In this document: one piece after another, positions 25,586 to 35,800 of the stretch
How positions within the stretch are numbered: the stretch's first letter is position 1
Layout of the letters: each line of letters opens with the position of its first letter
Assembly (NCBI RefSeq): GCF_004123845.1
Contig: NZ_NBDP01000003.1
Coordinates: 682,001-746,000 of the forward strand
Origin: Allobosea sp. Tri-44
GTDB taxonomy: Bacteria; Pseudomonadota; Alphaproteobacteria; Rhizobiales; Beijerinckiaceae
Reading direction: 5' to 3'
Length of the DNA stretch: 64,000 bases
Position numbers and translations under genes: made by a program
The notes under the pieces: generated by a model
What the model was told of the DNA's origin: nothing
Databases searched by the model: none
What the model saw: only the letters and a program-made list of their open reading frames with translations

Positions 25586-28033
25586 ATGCGGTTCATATTG
25601 CGCCTTTTCGGATGGGCGTTCGCCGCCGGTACGATCCTGTTCGTCATCGGCGTCGCAGGCGCTGCCGGCGTGATCTGGCACTACTCCAAGGACCTGCCCG
25701 ATTCGGCGCAGCTGCGGAATTACGAGCCGCCGGTGATGAGCCGTGTCCATGCCGGCGACGGCAGCCTGATCGCCGAGTTCGCGCGTGAACGCCGGCTTTA
25801 TCTGCCGATCCAGGCAGTGCCGAAGCTGATCATCGACGCCTTCCTCTCGGCCGAGGACAAGAACTTCTACAAGCATTTCGGCGTCGACCCCGAGGGCCTC
25901 GCCCGCGCCGCGATCTCGAACTTCCGCAATCGTGCTTCTGGCCGCCGCCCGCAAGGCGCTTCGACCATCACCCAGCAGGTGGCAAAGAACTTCCTGGTCG
26001 GTTCGGAACAGAGCATCGAGCGCAAGATTCGCGAAGCGCTGATCGCGCTGCGCATCGAGTCGACCTATTCCAAGGACAAGATCCTCGAGCTTTATCTCAA
26101 TGAGATCTATCTTGGAGCGCCGGCGCCGGGGCAGGGCAGCTACGGCGTCGCCGCAGCCGCGCTGAACTATTTCGGCAAGTCGGTGCACGAGTTGAACGCG
26201 CAGGAGGCGGCTTATCTTGCGGCGCTGCCGAAGGCGCCGACCGACCTGCACCCGTTCCGCAATCGCGAGCGCGCGATCGAGCGGCGCAACTATGTGCTCG
26301 ACCGCATGGCCGAGAACGGCTTCCTCAAGCGGCCCGATGCCGAGGCTGCCAAGAAGCAGCCGCTGGGCGTCAACCCGCGCACGGTCTCGCCGAACCAGAT
26401 CGCCGCCGGCTATTTCGCCGAGGAGATCCGGCGCGAGCTGCAGGATCGCTATGGCGAGAAGAAGCTGCTCGAAGGCGGGCTCTCGGTGCGAGCCACCGTC
26501 GATCCCAAGATGCAGCTGATGGCGCGCAAGGCGCTGGTCGACGGTCTCGTACGCTTCGACGAGGCGCGCGGCTGGCGTGGCGCGATCCAGAAGATCGATG
26601 CGTCGAGCCGCGAATGGGGTCTCGCCATCGCCGAATTGCCGGTGCTCGGCGACGTCAAGCCCTGGCGCCTCGCCGTCGTGCTCGACGTCGCTGGTGACAG
26701 CGCCCGCCTCGGCCTGCAGCCAGTGCGTGAGACGTCGGGCCAGCTCCGGCCGGAGCGCGAGACGGTGACGCTCGGCCCGGACGGCATCCGCTGGACGCGG
26801 CGCACCCGCGTCTCGCAGGCCGTCTCGGCGGGCGATGTCGTCTATGTCGAGCCACTCGACGGCAAGCCCGGCCAGGTCCGTCTGCGCCAGATGCCCGAGG
26901 TCAATGGCGCGATCACCGTGATGGACCCGTTCTCGGGCCGCGTGCTCGCCATGGTCGGCGGTTTCTCGCATGACCAGTCGGAGTTCAACCGGTCGACGCA
27001 GGCGCTGCGCCAGCCGGGCTCGTCGTTCAAGCCCTTCGTCTATGCGACGGCGCTCGACAATGGCTACACCCCGTCCAGCATCGTGCTCGACGCGCCGATC
27101 GAGGTCGACCAGGGCGGTGGCCTCGGCATGTGGACGCCGAGCAACTATGACGGCAAGTTCACCGGACCGCGGACGCTGCGTTACGGCATCCAATTCTCGA
27201 AGAACCTGATGACGGTGCGCCTCGCCAAGGATGTCGGCATGCCGCTGATCGCGGAATATGCCCGCCGCTTCGGCATTTATGACGACATGCTGCCGGTTCT
27301 CTCGATGTCGCTCGGCGCCGGCGAGACCACGGTGATGCGGATGACCGCGGCCTATTCGATGCTGGCCAATGGCGGCAAGCGCATCCGGCCGACCCTGATC
27401 GACCGCATCCAGGATCGTTGGGGCGCGACGATCTACAAGCATGACCAGCGTACCTGCGAGGGCTGCGAGGCCGATAAATGGGCCAACCAGCGTGAGCCGC
27501 GCCTGGTCGACAATCGCGAGCAGGTGCTCGACCCGCTGACCGCCTACCAGATGGTTTCGATGCTGGAAGGCGTCGTCAACGCCGGCACCGCGACGGTGGT
27601 GAAGTCGGTCGGCAAGCCGCTCGCCGGCAAGACCGGCACCACCAACGACGCCAAGGACGTCTGGTTCGTCGGCTTCTCGCCGGACCTCGCCGTCGGCGTT
27701 TATATGGGCTTCGACAAGCCGAAATCGCTCGGCAACTCGGCGACCGCCGGCCAGTATGCCGCGCCGATCTTCCGCGATTTCATGACCGTCGCGCTGAAGG
27801 ACAAGCCGGCGACGCCATTCCGCGTGCCGCCCGGCATCAAGCTGATCCGGGTCGATCCGCGCACCGGCATGCGCGCCGGTGGCGAGGGCGGTATCCTGGA
27901 AGCGTTCAAGCCGGGTACGGCGCCGCCGGACAGCTATTCGGTGATCGGCGCGTCCGACGGCACGGGCGGGGCGATGAGCGTCGCTCCGGCGGGCGGTCGC
28001 TCGGTCGGCTCCGGCACGGGCGGGCTCTACTGA
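25586..28033 (+). CDS. mrcA: Penicillin-binding protein 1A (bifunctional transglycosylase/transpeptidase)
   Basis: An 815-aa class A PBP that polymerises glycan strands and crosslinks peptides at the inner membrane. After one N-terminal anchor helix, the glycosyltransferase has its catalytic Glu in SAEDKNFYKHFGVD and the family stretch QGASTITQQVAKNF. An OB-like insert follows, then the transpeptidase domain with SSFK (SxxK, in PGSSFKPFVY), SKN in QFSKNLMTV and KTGTT. The gene lies 156 bases after the amidase, same strand, and the order amidase, PBP1A, prfB is conserved in many alphaproteobacteria. The C-terminus is Gly/Ser-rich. Confidence 0.95.
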   Translation: MRFILRLFGWAFAAGTILFVIGVAGAAGVIWHYSKDLPDSAQLRNYEPPVMSRVHAGDGSLIAEFARERRLYLPIQAVPKLIIDAFLSAEDKNFYKHFGVDPEGLARAAISNFRNRASGRRPQGASTITQQVAKNFLVGSEQSIERKIREALIALRIESTYSKDKILELYLNEIYLGAPAPGQGSYGVAAAALNYFGKSVHELNAQEAAYLAALPKAPTDLHPFRNRERAIERRNYVLDRMAENGFLKRPDAEAAKKQPLGVNPRTVSPNQIAAGYFAEEIRRELQDRYGEKKLLEGGLSVRATVDPKMQLMARKALVDGLVRFDEARGWRGAIQKIDASSREWGLAIAELPVLGDVKPWRLAVVLDVAGDSARLGLQPVRETSGQLRPERETVTLGPDGIRWTRRTRVSQAVSAGDVVYVEPLDGKPGQVRLRQMPEVNGAITVMDPFSGRVLAMVGGFSHDQSEFNRSTQALRQPGSSFKPFVYATALDNGYTPSSIVLDAPIEVDQGGGLGMWTPSNYDGKFTGPRTLRYGIQFSKNLMTVRLAKDVGMPLIAEYARRFGIYDDMLPVLSMSLGAGETTVMRMTAAYSMLANGGKRIRPTLIDRIQDRWGATIYKHDQRTCEGCEADKWANQREPRLVDNREQVLDPLTAYQMVSMLEGVVNAGTATVVKSVGKPLAGKTGTTNDAKDVWFVGFSPDLAVGVYMGFDKPKSLGNSATAGQYAAPIFRDFMTVALKDKPATPFRVPPGIKLIRVDPRTGMRAGGEGGILEAFKPGTAPPDSYSVIGASDGTGGAMSVAPAGGRSVGSGTGGLY

Positions 28034-28074
28034 GCCCTCCCATTCCCGCCAAGGCAACGGCGCTCGCCGCGCCT

Positions 28075-28296
28075 TTGCGGGATATCCTGCGGGCGGAACT
28101 GGCACGCGGCAACCGGATCGCGGAGATCGCCGACTGGCCTCCGCATTGCGAGCTGCTGGTGATCCTCGAACGGCCCTTTCGCAAGCGCTATACGCTGACG
28201 GCGGGGCTCGACTACGCGGATATCGACGACCCGCATTGCTGGAAAGCCGAATACCGCCATGACGGCGGGCGCCATTGCCTCGCCTGCGGCTTCTGA
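28075..28296 (+). CDS. Small conserved hypothetical protein between mrcA and prfB
   Basis: A possible 73-aa protein starting at TTG 28075, 42 bases after the PBP1A stop. It is acidic/aromatic (CELLVILERPFRKRY, then DDPHCWKAEYRHDGGRHCLAC), with a Cys-rich end that could bind a metal. There is no strong ribosome site, and the only in-frame starts are TTG (28075) or CTG (28030). Its composition and the in-frame amino-acid pattern look coding rather than accidental, and I recall similar short proteins between these genes in Hyphomicrobiales, but that memory is not a database check. Confidence 0.45.
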   Translation: MRDILRAELARGNRIAEIADWPPHCELLVILERPFRKRYTLTAGLDYADIDDPHCWKAEYRHDGGRHCLACGF

Positions 28297-28391
28297 GCGC
28301 CAGCCAGACAAGGCCAGGCATTTACAGCGCGGCACATCCTTTCTATGCCAACGCCCGAACAGCCCTCTGCACAGGACTTCGATCCAGGATC

Positions 28392-29520
28392 ATGCGCCCA
28401 GAGATTCAAACGCAACTCGACAACGCCAAGCAGTCGATCGGACTGCTGAGGAGGCATCTTTGACTGGGATGTCGCTCAACGACGCCTGGCGGAGCTGAAC
28501 GCGCTCTCCGAAGGCCCGGATTTCTGGAACGACGCCGAGACCGCGCAGAAGCTGATGCGCGAGCGGACTTCGCTCGAAGACCAGATCAACGGCATCATCA
28601 AGCTGGAGCGCGAGCTCGACGATGCGCTGACGCTGATCGAGCTCGGCGAGATGGAAGAGGACGCAGCCACCGTCTCCGAGGGCGAGGCGGCGATCAAGGC
28701 CGTCGAGGTCGAGGCGGCGCGCCGCCAGGTCGAAACGCTGCTTTCGGGCGAAGCCGACATGCTCGACACCTATGTCGAGATCCATCCCGGCGCCGGCGGC
28801 ACCGAGAGCCAGGACTGGGCCGAGATGCTGCTGCGCATGTATCGGCGCTGGGGCGAGCGGCGGAAGTTCAAGGTCGACATGCTCGACTACCAGGACGGCG
28901 ACCAGGCCGGCATCAAATCGGCCACGCTGCAGTTCAAGGGTCACAACGCCTATGGCTGGCTGAAGACGGAATCGGGTGTGCACCGGCTGGTGCGCATCTC
29001 GCCGTTCGACTCCAATGCGCGCAGGCAGACCTCCTTTGCATCGGTCTGGGTCTATCCGGTGGTCGACGACCGGATCGTCATCGAGGTCAACGAATCGGAC
29101 TGCCGCATCGACACCTATCGCGCGCAGGGAGCGGGCGGCCAGCACATCAACACCACCGATTCGGCGGTGCGCATCACCCATATCCCGACCGGGATCGCCG
29201 TGACCTGCCAGCAGGAACGCTCGCAGCACAAGAACCGAGCCAAGGCCTGGGATATGCTGCGTGCTCGCCTCTACGAGGTCGAGCTGAAGAAGCGTGAGGA
29301 CAAGGCGAATGCCGAGCAGGCCTCCAAGACCGATATCGGCTGGGGCCACCAGATCCGCTCCTATGTGCTGCAGCCCTACCAGCTGGTGAAGGATCTGCGC
29401 ACGGGCGTCAGCTCGACAGCGCCGTCCGATGTACTCGACGGTGATCTCGACCCGTTCATGGAGGCCTCGCTGGCGCAGCGCGTCTATGGCACCGAGGTCG
29501 AAGTCGAGGACATCGATTGA
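28392..29520 (+). CDS. prfB: Peptide chain release factor 2, with programmed +1 frameshift
   Basis: RF2 terminates translation at UGA and UAA. The first frame runs from ATG 28392 for 23 codons to an in-frame TGA at 28461-28463. The slippery site CTT TGA C is preceded by AGGAGG, as in the classical prfB autoregulatory shift: at low RF2 the ribosome slips +1 and reads GAC TGG GAT on to 29520. The joined product (28392-28460, 28462-29520) is 375 aa, the family length. The SPF anticodon-like motif is in [10 protein letters not shown] and the GGQ motif in [11 protein letters not shown]. It is therefore one gene; starting in the second frame (for example at 28555) would miss the N-terminus. Confidence 0.97.
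28449..28464 (+). promoter_or_regulatory. prfB: Programmed +1 frameshift site of prfB
   Basis: AGGAGG (28449-28454), the spacer CAT, then CTTTGAC (28458-28464). An internal Shine-Dalgarno-like AGGAGG followed by CUU UGA C is the well-established autoregulatory element of RF2 genes. Every part is seen in sequence: TGA at 28461 is in the first frame, and skipping T28461 opens the downstream frame. Confidence 0.95.
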
Positions 29521-30626
29521 GCCCGAAAAAGCGCTCCCGCGGCCGCGAGATCCTGATCAATCTCGCGGTTTCGGCCGGCAGCGTCATCGTCTTCCTGCTG
29601 TTCTGCGAGCTGGTGCTGTTCCGTTTCGTGCTGCCGGCGAGCGACGTGCCGCGCAATGCCTTCGTCAACGAGGTGGTGCGCTACCAACTGGGGCAGAGCG
29701 GCGTCTGGCGCGTGCGTGACGAGATCGCCGCGCCGTTCAAGATCAATGCGCAGGGCTGGAACTCGCCGCTGGCGGACTATCCGGTCGAACGCAAGCCGGG
29801 GACCAGTCGCATCGCCTTTGTCGGCGACAGTTTCGTCGAGGCGTTGCAGGTGCCGTTCGACAGGGGCTTTGCCGAAGCGATTGGCGCCAAGCTGGCTGCC
29901 AAGGGGCCGGTCGAGGTCCAGCGCTTCGGCGTCGCAGGCGCGCCGCTCAGCCAATATCTGCAGATGATCGATCGGGAGGTCGTGCAGCGTCGTCCCGACC
30001 GGATCGTCGTGAATCTGGTCCATAACGATTTCGACGAGAGCTTCGCCTTCAAGCCAGGGCGCTACACGTCGAGCTTCCTCAAGCTGAAGATCGAAGGCGG
30101 TAAGGTCGTCGGCGAGGTCGCGCCCGAGCCGTGGCGGGCAGGCAGGCTTGAACTCGTCCGTCAGAGCGCGACGGCCCGCTTCCTGCTCTATCGCTGGCAG
30201 GTCAGGCCGCAGGCGCTGCTCGATGCGATCCTCGGCCCTGCCAAAGCCGCGGGCGAGGGCGGTTATGCCGCTAATATCGATGTGGCGAGCGTGTTGGCGC
30301 AGGAGGCCGATATTCGCGTCGCGACCGATTACCTGTTCGGCCGGCTGAAGGCGCGTGCCGATGCGATCGGGGCGAAGCTCCAGCTCGTCATGGATGGCGA
30401 TCGCGCAGCGATCTATGCCGGCAGGGCCGACAGCCCAGCGCTGAAGCTCAACCGGATCGCCGCCGAGATGGCCGGCAAGCACGGTATCGCTTTCCTCGAC
30501 CTGCATCCGGTCTTCGCCGCCGAATGGGCCAGAGCCGGCAAGCGCTTCGAATTCCAGGCCGACGCGCATTGGAACGAGTACGGCCATCAGGTCGCGGCCG
30601 CCGCTATCGCCGAAGCCTTGCACTGA
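29517..30626 (+). CDS. SGNH/GDSL-type hydrolase, membrane-anchored
   Basis: A 369-aa protein starting at TTG 29517, which overlaps the prfB stop by four bases (TTGA), so it is co-transcribed and coupled. An N-terminal helix ([21 protein letters not shown]) anchors it, and the rest is predicted periplasmic. The SGNH blocks are present: GDSF with the catalytic Ser (block I), GVAGA (block II), VHNDFDE (block III Asn) and DAHWNEYGH (block V Asp/His). Such enzymes are esterases or O-acetyl-modifying enzymes on polysaccharides or peptidoglycan. The cell-wall neighbours (amidase, PBP1A, M23 peptidase) make an envelope role plausible. Confidence 0.85.
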   Translation: MSPKKRSRGREILINLAVSAGSVIVFLLFCELVLFRFVLPASDVPRNAFVNEVVRYQLGQSGVWRVRDEIAAPFKINAQGWNSPLADYPVERKPGTSRIAFVGDSFVEALQVPFDRGFAEAIGAKLAAKGPVEVQRFGVAGAPLSQYLQMIDREVVQRRPDRIVVNLVHNDFDESFAFKPGRYTSSFLKLKIEGGKVVGEVAPEPWRAGRLELVRQSATARFLLYRWQVRPQALLDAILGPAKAAGEGGYAANIDVASVLAQEADIRVATDYLFGRLKARADAIGAKLQLVMDGDRAAIYAGRADSPALKLNRIAAEMAGKHGIAFLDLHPVFAAEWARAGKRFEFQADAHWNEYGHQVAAAAIAEALH

Positions 30627-30640
30627 CTTGATTCGCGAAT

Positions 30641-30679
30641 AAAAACAGATCGCTGCATGTGAATGCTGCAGCGATCTGT
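30641..30679 (-). terminator. Rho-independent terminator of the M23 peptidase gene
   Basis: Perfect 13-bp stem (arms 30645-30657 and 30667-30679) around a 9-base loop; on the minus strand the stem is followed by TTTTT at 30645-30641. It lies in the 94-base convergent gap between the SGNH hydrolase gene (ends 30626) and the M23 peptidase gene (ends 30721). On the plus strand there is no T-run after it, so it mainly terminates the minus-strand gene. Confidence 0.85.
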
Positions 30680-30720
30680 GAAGTCATTGGGATCCGGCCG
30701 GAGCGCCCTGAAGCGATGAT

Positions 30721-32046
30721 TCAGACCCGCCCGGCGAGCTTGTTGCCGGCGCGCAGGAAGCGGTTTGGATCGACCGGATCGCCGTCGAGGCGGGTTTCGT
30801 AGTGCAGATGCGGGCCGGTCGAGCGGCCGGTCGAGCCGACGCGGCCGACAAGACTCCCGCTGGTCACGCTCTGGCCTACGCTGACCAGGATCGCCGACAT
30901 GTGAGCGTAGCGCGTGGTGAGTCCGTTCGCGTGCTCGATCTCGACCATGTTGCCGTAGCCACCCGAATACTCGGCGGTCACGACCTTTCCCGGGCCAGTG
31001 GCGCGCACCGGCGCTCCGTGCTCGGCGCGCAGGTCCATGCCTGTGTGCAAGGCGGCTCCGCGGGTAAAGGGATCAGCGCGGTAGCCATAATTGGAGCTCA
31101 GCTCGAGCTCCCCATCGAGCGGCCTGTTCAGCGGCAACCGCTCGGCGAGGCCGCGCAGGCTGAATACCGTCGCTATGCGCGGCTGCAACGAGCTCAGCGT
31201 CGCCTCGAAGGGGCCGGCCGCAGGGTCGATGTTGAGCGGGACGAGCGGTCCGCCGACGCCCTTTGCAACAGTACTCGCAGCTGCGAGCTTGTCGGTGTCG
31301 AGTCGGGTCTCTGCGAGCGCGCCACGCAGCGTCTTCTGTGTCTCGCCGAGGGTTCGGTCGATGTCGCGCAGGGCGGCGAGCTGGGCTGCCGAGCTGCGCT
31401 CGATCGATTGATCGAGCTGGATCAGCGCTCCGGCGACACGCTTGGCCGGCGGTATCGGCTCCTCGGCCTCGCCCGATTGCCAGGGGGCCGGACGGTCGTC
31501 GGCGCCGCGCAGCGGCAAGGTCTCGGGAGCGGGTGTCGGCTTGCCGGACGTGAAAGGCGCGAAGCTGGTGACGCCGGAGGCACGGATCGGCTCCTCGGGC
31601 TTGATCATGCGCTGGCGGAGCGGGTTCTTCGCCGCTTGCGATACACCGATACCGGCCGATTGCAGGCTCTCGGTGACGGCGTTGACCAGGGACTGCCGCG
31701 ATTCAAGCTCGGCCTGACGCGTGGCGATCTCGCCGACGCGGGCCTCGACCCCGTCCTGATCGAGCAACGCACGACTGGCGAGCCGGTCGACATCGGCGCG
31801 CAGCGCCGCGATGCGATCCTCATAGGCGTATTGGCGCGAGGTCTCGCGGCTGATCAGCCGCGCGGCGAGATCGTCCTTGCGCAGGATGTACCAGCTCGTC
31901 GCGCCACTCCAGGCGGTGGTCAGCGCCAGCAGGCTCAGCCCGAGCAGCGCGGTCGAGCGGCTGATCGTAAAGCTACGGCGAGACAGGATGCCGGTCACGG
32001 GGAGTGCGGGGCCGGCAGCGTGGGCACGAGAATCCGAGGGAATCAT
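30721..32046 (-). CDS. M23-family metallopeptidase (LytM-like), coiled-coil and membrane anchored
   Basis: A 441-aa protein with one N-terminal membrane segment (STALLGLSLLALTTAWSGATS), a coiled coil of about 100 residues (DRIAALRADVDRLASRALLD), and a C-terminal M23/LytM domain. Zinc ligands are visible: HTGMDLRAEHG (HxxxD) and HLHYE (HxH); the catalytic His lies in TTRYAHMSAI. LytM factors cut peptidoglycan peptides or activate amidases during division, matching the amidase nearby. I take ATG 32046; TTG 32052 is two codons upstream. A near-perfect palindrome lies about 30 bases upstream. All active-site residues are present, so it should be an active peptidase. Confidence 0.9.
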   Translation of the reverse strand: MIPSDSRAHAAGPALPVTGILSRRSFTISRSTALLGLSLLALTTAWSGATSWYILRKDDLAARLISRETSRQYAYEDRIAALRADVDRLASRALLDQDGVEARVGEIATRQAELESRQSLVNAVTESLQSAGIGVSQAAKNPLRQRMIKPEEPIRASGVTSFAPFTSGKPTPAPETLPLRGADDRPAPWQSGEAEEPIPPAKRVAGALIQLDQSIERSSAAQLAALRDIDRTLGETQKTLRGALAETRLDTDKLAAASTVAKGVGGPLVPLNIDPAAGPFEATLSSLQPRIATVFSLRGLAERLPLNRPLDGELELSSNYGYRADPFTRGAALHTGMDLRAEHGAPVRATGPGKVVTAEYSGGYGNMVEIEHANGLTTRYAHMSAILVSVGQSVTSGSLVGRVGSTGRSTGPHLHYETRLDGDPVDPNRFLRAGNKLAGRV

Positions 32047-32077
32047 ACGCAAAACCGAGTTGACGCTGCGATGGTTC

Positions 32078-32101
32078 GATTAGACCCTGTTAGGGTTAAT
32101 C
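32078..32101 (-). promoter_or_regulatory. Palindrome upstream of the M23 peptidase gene (possible operator)
   Basis: GATTAGACCCT-GTT-AGGGTTAATC: arms of about 10 bases pair except for one extra base. It lies 32 bases upstream of the M23 start on the minus strand and about 50 bases from the end of bcp. No known operator consensus was matched; it may be a repressor site or part of a transcript hairpin. Confidence 0.4.
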
Positions 32102-32147
32102 AATCGCAAACCAAGGTCGGTTTCGCCCGCTTTCAGCCTCGCAGGCG

Positions 32148-32612
32148 TCAGAGTTCCCGGGTTGCTGCGAGCACGTCCTCGGCATGGCCCTTGACCCTGA
32201 CCTTGGCCCAGACGCGAACGATCTTGCCCGCCGCATCGATCAGGAAGGTGCTGCGTTCGACGCCCATGTAGTGGCGTCCGTACATCTGCTTCTCGACCCA
32301 GAGGCCATAGGCATCGATCGCCTTGCGCTCCTCGTCCGAAACCAGAGTGAGCCGCAAGCCGTACTTCTGCTTGAACTTGTCGTGGCGCTTCACCGAATCG
32401 GGCGAGATGCCGATCACTATTGCGCCGGCCGCGGCGAAGTCCTCGCGCAGTGCGTCGAAGGAGAGCGCCTCGTTGGTACAGCTTTGCGTGTCGTCCTGCG
32501 GATAGGCGTAGAGCACGACCTTGCCGCCGCGCAGGCTGGAGAGCGTGAGCGAGCCGCCGCCATCCGTCGGCAAGGTGAAGTCCGGGGCCGCAATGCCTTC
32601 GTTCAACGCCAT
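32148..32612 (-). CDS. bcp: Bcp/AhpC-family thioredoxin-dependent peroxiredoxin
   Basis: A 154-aa cytoplasmic peroxiredoxin of the Bcp (PrxQ) group that reduces hydrogen peroxide and organic peroxides. The fold is complete from APDFTLPTDGGGSL to the C-terminus. The peroxidatic Cys is in PQDDTQSCTNEA, with the Thr expected three residues before it. Bcp of the 2-Cys type has a second Cys five residues later; here that place is Leu (ALSF), so this is probably a 1-Cys enzyme. ATG 32612 begins MALNEGIAAPDF; the longer open frame upstream adds no family sequence. It is divergent from the AsmA-like gene, so their promoters share the 224-base gap. Confidence 0.9.
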   Translation of the reverse strand: MALNEGIAAPDFTLPTDGGGSLTLSSLRGGKVVLYAYPQDDTQSCTNEALSFDALREDFAAAGAIVIGISPDSVKRHDKFKQKYGLRLTLVSDEERKAIDAYGLWVEKQMYGRHYMGVERSTFLIDAAGKIVRVWAKVRVKGHAEDVLAATREL

Positions 32613-32836
32613 CTTTGCCTTCCTTTGGTCTCGATCACGTGCAAGGGCCGGGCGAGCCGCCTGCGACAAGCCGGCTCAGACCACAGACCAGAACCGCCCG
32701 GAACGAATCAGCTAGCTTGCGTGTTGCTGTACCGCTCCCGGGATCAGGCGCATCATGCGGACAGCAAGGCGGCCCGCCGCCGGAGCCGTTACATCGATCC
32801 GCACGATTCGAGCAGCAAGACAAGAAGCGTTTCCGT

Positions 32837-35800
32837 TTGACCGAGAACAGCAAGATCAGCGTTACCTCCGCATCTGGCGCGACTTCCGCGGCGGAATGCC
32901 AGGAGGTCGCCGCCGTAGCGAAGCGCGCCTGGCGCGGTATCGTCACCATTACAGTGGCCGTTTGTGTTGCGGTGGTGACCCTCGGTTTTGTCGGAGCCGC
33001 CTTGCTGGTCAGCGGCTTCATTCCCCTGTCAGGGCTCGAGGGTCGGATCTCCACGGCCATCGAGGAGCGGCTCGGGCCGAACTGGAAGGTCACGGCCGAG
33101 CAGGCCGAGCTCGATCGTGTCGACGGCCGTTCGCGCCTGCGGGTTCGCGAGGTCTCGTTTCGGCACGCCAGCGGGGCGTCGTTCCGGGCGCCGGAGGCTG
33201 TCCTCGGCTACGACGCGATGTCGTTGTTGCGCGGGAATATCCGCCTGGTCTCGCTCGACCTGCGCGGCGTCAATATCCGGCTCGGCGTCAGGCAGGACGG
33301 GTCGCTGCTGCTGGAGCAGGATGTCCAGCCGGAGCAGGTATCGAAGACGCCCGTGGCCGGTGATCCGGTCGATTGGGACGCTTTCGCCGGTGCCATGAAT
33401 GCGATCGGCGCATTGGTCTCGAACGAGGGCCTGCTCGGTTCGCTCGAGGTCGCCGGCATTGGCGGGGCTCGTGTCACGTTGATCGATCCGGCCGGGCGGC
33501 AACGATCCGGCCTTGAAGATGTCGATGTCAGATTGGAGCGGTTCGGCGGTGGGCAGGCCCGCCTGTCGATGAAGGGACGGATCGGCCCGCGCTGGAAGGA
33601 ACTGGCCATCGATCTGTCGAATGCTCCCGACGGTACGCGTACCGCCACAGTCGACATCCAGCGCTTCGAGCCGGCCGAGGCTGTTGCTCTCGCCTTCGGC
33701 AACGCCATGGTCGCGCTGGATGGCATGGCGCTCAGCGGCAAGATTTCGCTGACCCAGGCAGGTAGTGGCGAGCGCAAGCTCGCGGCGCGGCTGACCGTCG
33801 CGCCGGGCGTCGTCCGTGTCCACAATTCCGGGCTCGACCCGATCGAGGTGCAAGGGGCGAAGCTCGATTTCAGCAGCGAGGACGGGTTCAAGACGATCAA
33901 AGTCGCGGCGATCGAACTCCAGGCCGGGGAAACCAAACTCGCCGGCAGCGGGCAGGCGCGGAACGAAGGCGGCATCTGGCGGCTGGTACTCGATGGTGGC
34001 GGCCAGGTCGCGGGCATCGGCAAAGATGCGGCCGTCGTGATCTCGGCCCTGAGAACGCAGATCGATGTCGATCCCGGCGCTGGTGAGGTGCGAATGGGCC
34101 AGCTCTCGTTCAAGGGGCCGCTGATCAACGCCGAAGGCTCAGGCATGGCGCGTCGGCGCGACGACCAGAATTCGCACCAGTTCCAGATCAGGGCGGTCGA
34201 TACCGATATGCGGGCAGCGCTTGCGGTCTGGCCGGCCGTGACCTCGCCCGGGCTGCATGGAGCTCTGACGGAGATGGTCAAGAGCGGGCGGGTCGAGGAG
34301 ATCGACGTCAAGGTGACGATGTCGCCGGAGGCGAATGCGAGGCTGGCGAATGGCAAGGGCATGGACGACGACGCCGTTGCCGTGGCGTTGAAGGCCTCGC
34401 AGGTCAGCTTCCTGCCCAATCCCGGCCTGCCGCTCCTCACCGATGCGCGCGTCGTAGGTTCGACGACTGGCCGCACTGTCGATCTCGTGATTCCGCAAGC
34501 CACGGCCGAGCTCGGCGACGGGCGAAAACTGACACTGAGCGAAGGTACCTTCGCCATGTCCGACACCTGGGCGGATCGGCCGCAGGCGCGGATGAGCTTC
34601 AAGTCGACAGGTTCCGCCGATGCTCTCGTCGCTCTCCTCAACTTCCCGTCCCTGCGTGAATTCTCGCCGCTCAAGATCGAGCCAGGCGCACTGCGCGGCG
34701 CGGTCGATTTGACCAGCCAGCTCTCCTTGCCGCTCGTCAACGACCTGCAGTTCGCCGATGTCGTGATCCGCAGCAGCGGCGCCCTGTCGAATGTCGCTTC
34801 CGACAACCTGCTAGGCGGTGAGAAGCTCGAAGGTGCCAATCTGGCCCTGACCTATGATCGCGGCCAGCTTTCAATCAAGGGGGAGGGCAAGGTCGGCGGC
34901 GACAAGGCGCCGATCGAGCTCAAGCAGAACGCCAAGGGCCAGGGCGAGGCGAGTGTCTCGCTCGCCCTCGACAATGCCGCGCTCAAGCGGCGTGGCTTCG
35001 GCCCGGAGACCGGCATCAGCGGGCCGGTGCAGATCAAGGTGGTCAAGCCGTTGGGCAAGACGCCGGAGGCGCCACCGCGGGTCGAGGTCGACCTGACCAA
35101 GGCCGCGATCGATTCAGGCGTACCGGGGGTGAGCAAGCCCGCCGGCCGGGCCGGCAAGGCGGCCTTCACCTATGTCGTCGATGACGACGGCCCGGACCTT
35201 GAAGACCTGACGATCGAGAGCGCGCCGCTGCTGGCCAAAGGCCGCATCTCGCTGACGAAGCAGAACGCCTTCGAGAGCGCCAGCTTCTCGCAATTGCGCC
35301 TGTCGCCCGGCGACAATCTGACCAAGGTCGAGATCGGGCGCGACGGCGGCGTGACCAAGCTCTCGGTGCGCGGGCCGGTGCTCGATGCGCGGCCCTTCAT
35401 CCGCGATCTGTTCGATGCGCCAGCAGCTCCGACGCGCGGCGCGCGGGGTGGCCAGAGCGCTGCATCAGGCCCGGATTTCGATCTCGACCTCGACGTGCCG
35501 ATCCTGACCGGCTTCAACAATGAGGCGCTCGGCAATTCGCAGCTCAAGCTCTCGCGTCGGAACGGGGCCCTGCGCTCGGTCGCTTATCAGGGCCGCATCG
35601 GCAAGGCCGACCTTTCGATCAAGCAGGCCAGGCAGGGCGAGGGCGCCGGCCAACTGGTCATGCAGTCGGAGAATGGCGGCGCCACCTTGCGATTCCTCGA
35701 CCTCTATCGCCGCGCCTATGGCGGCGACCTGATCCTGCAGCTCGGGGCCGGCGAGGGGCGCCAACCGGGCGAGTTGCTCCTGCGCAATTTCACGGTGCGG

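Noticed and set aside
25574..28321. 915-aa frame on the minus strand opposite mrcA
   Set aside because: Antisense shadow of a clear PBP1A; the translation is Arg/His/Asp-rich and has no domain.
28555..29520. A separate RF2 gene starting at 28555, with a broken upstream fragment
   Set aside because: The frame change at CTTTGAC with AGGAGG upstream is the known programmed shift, so it is one intact gene.
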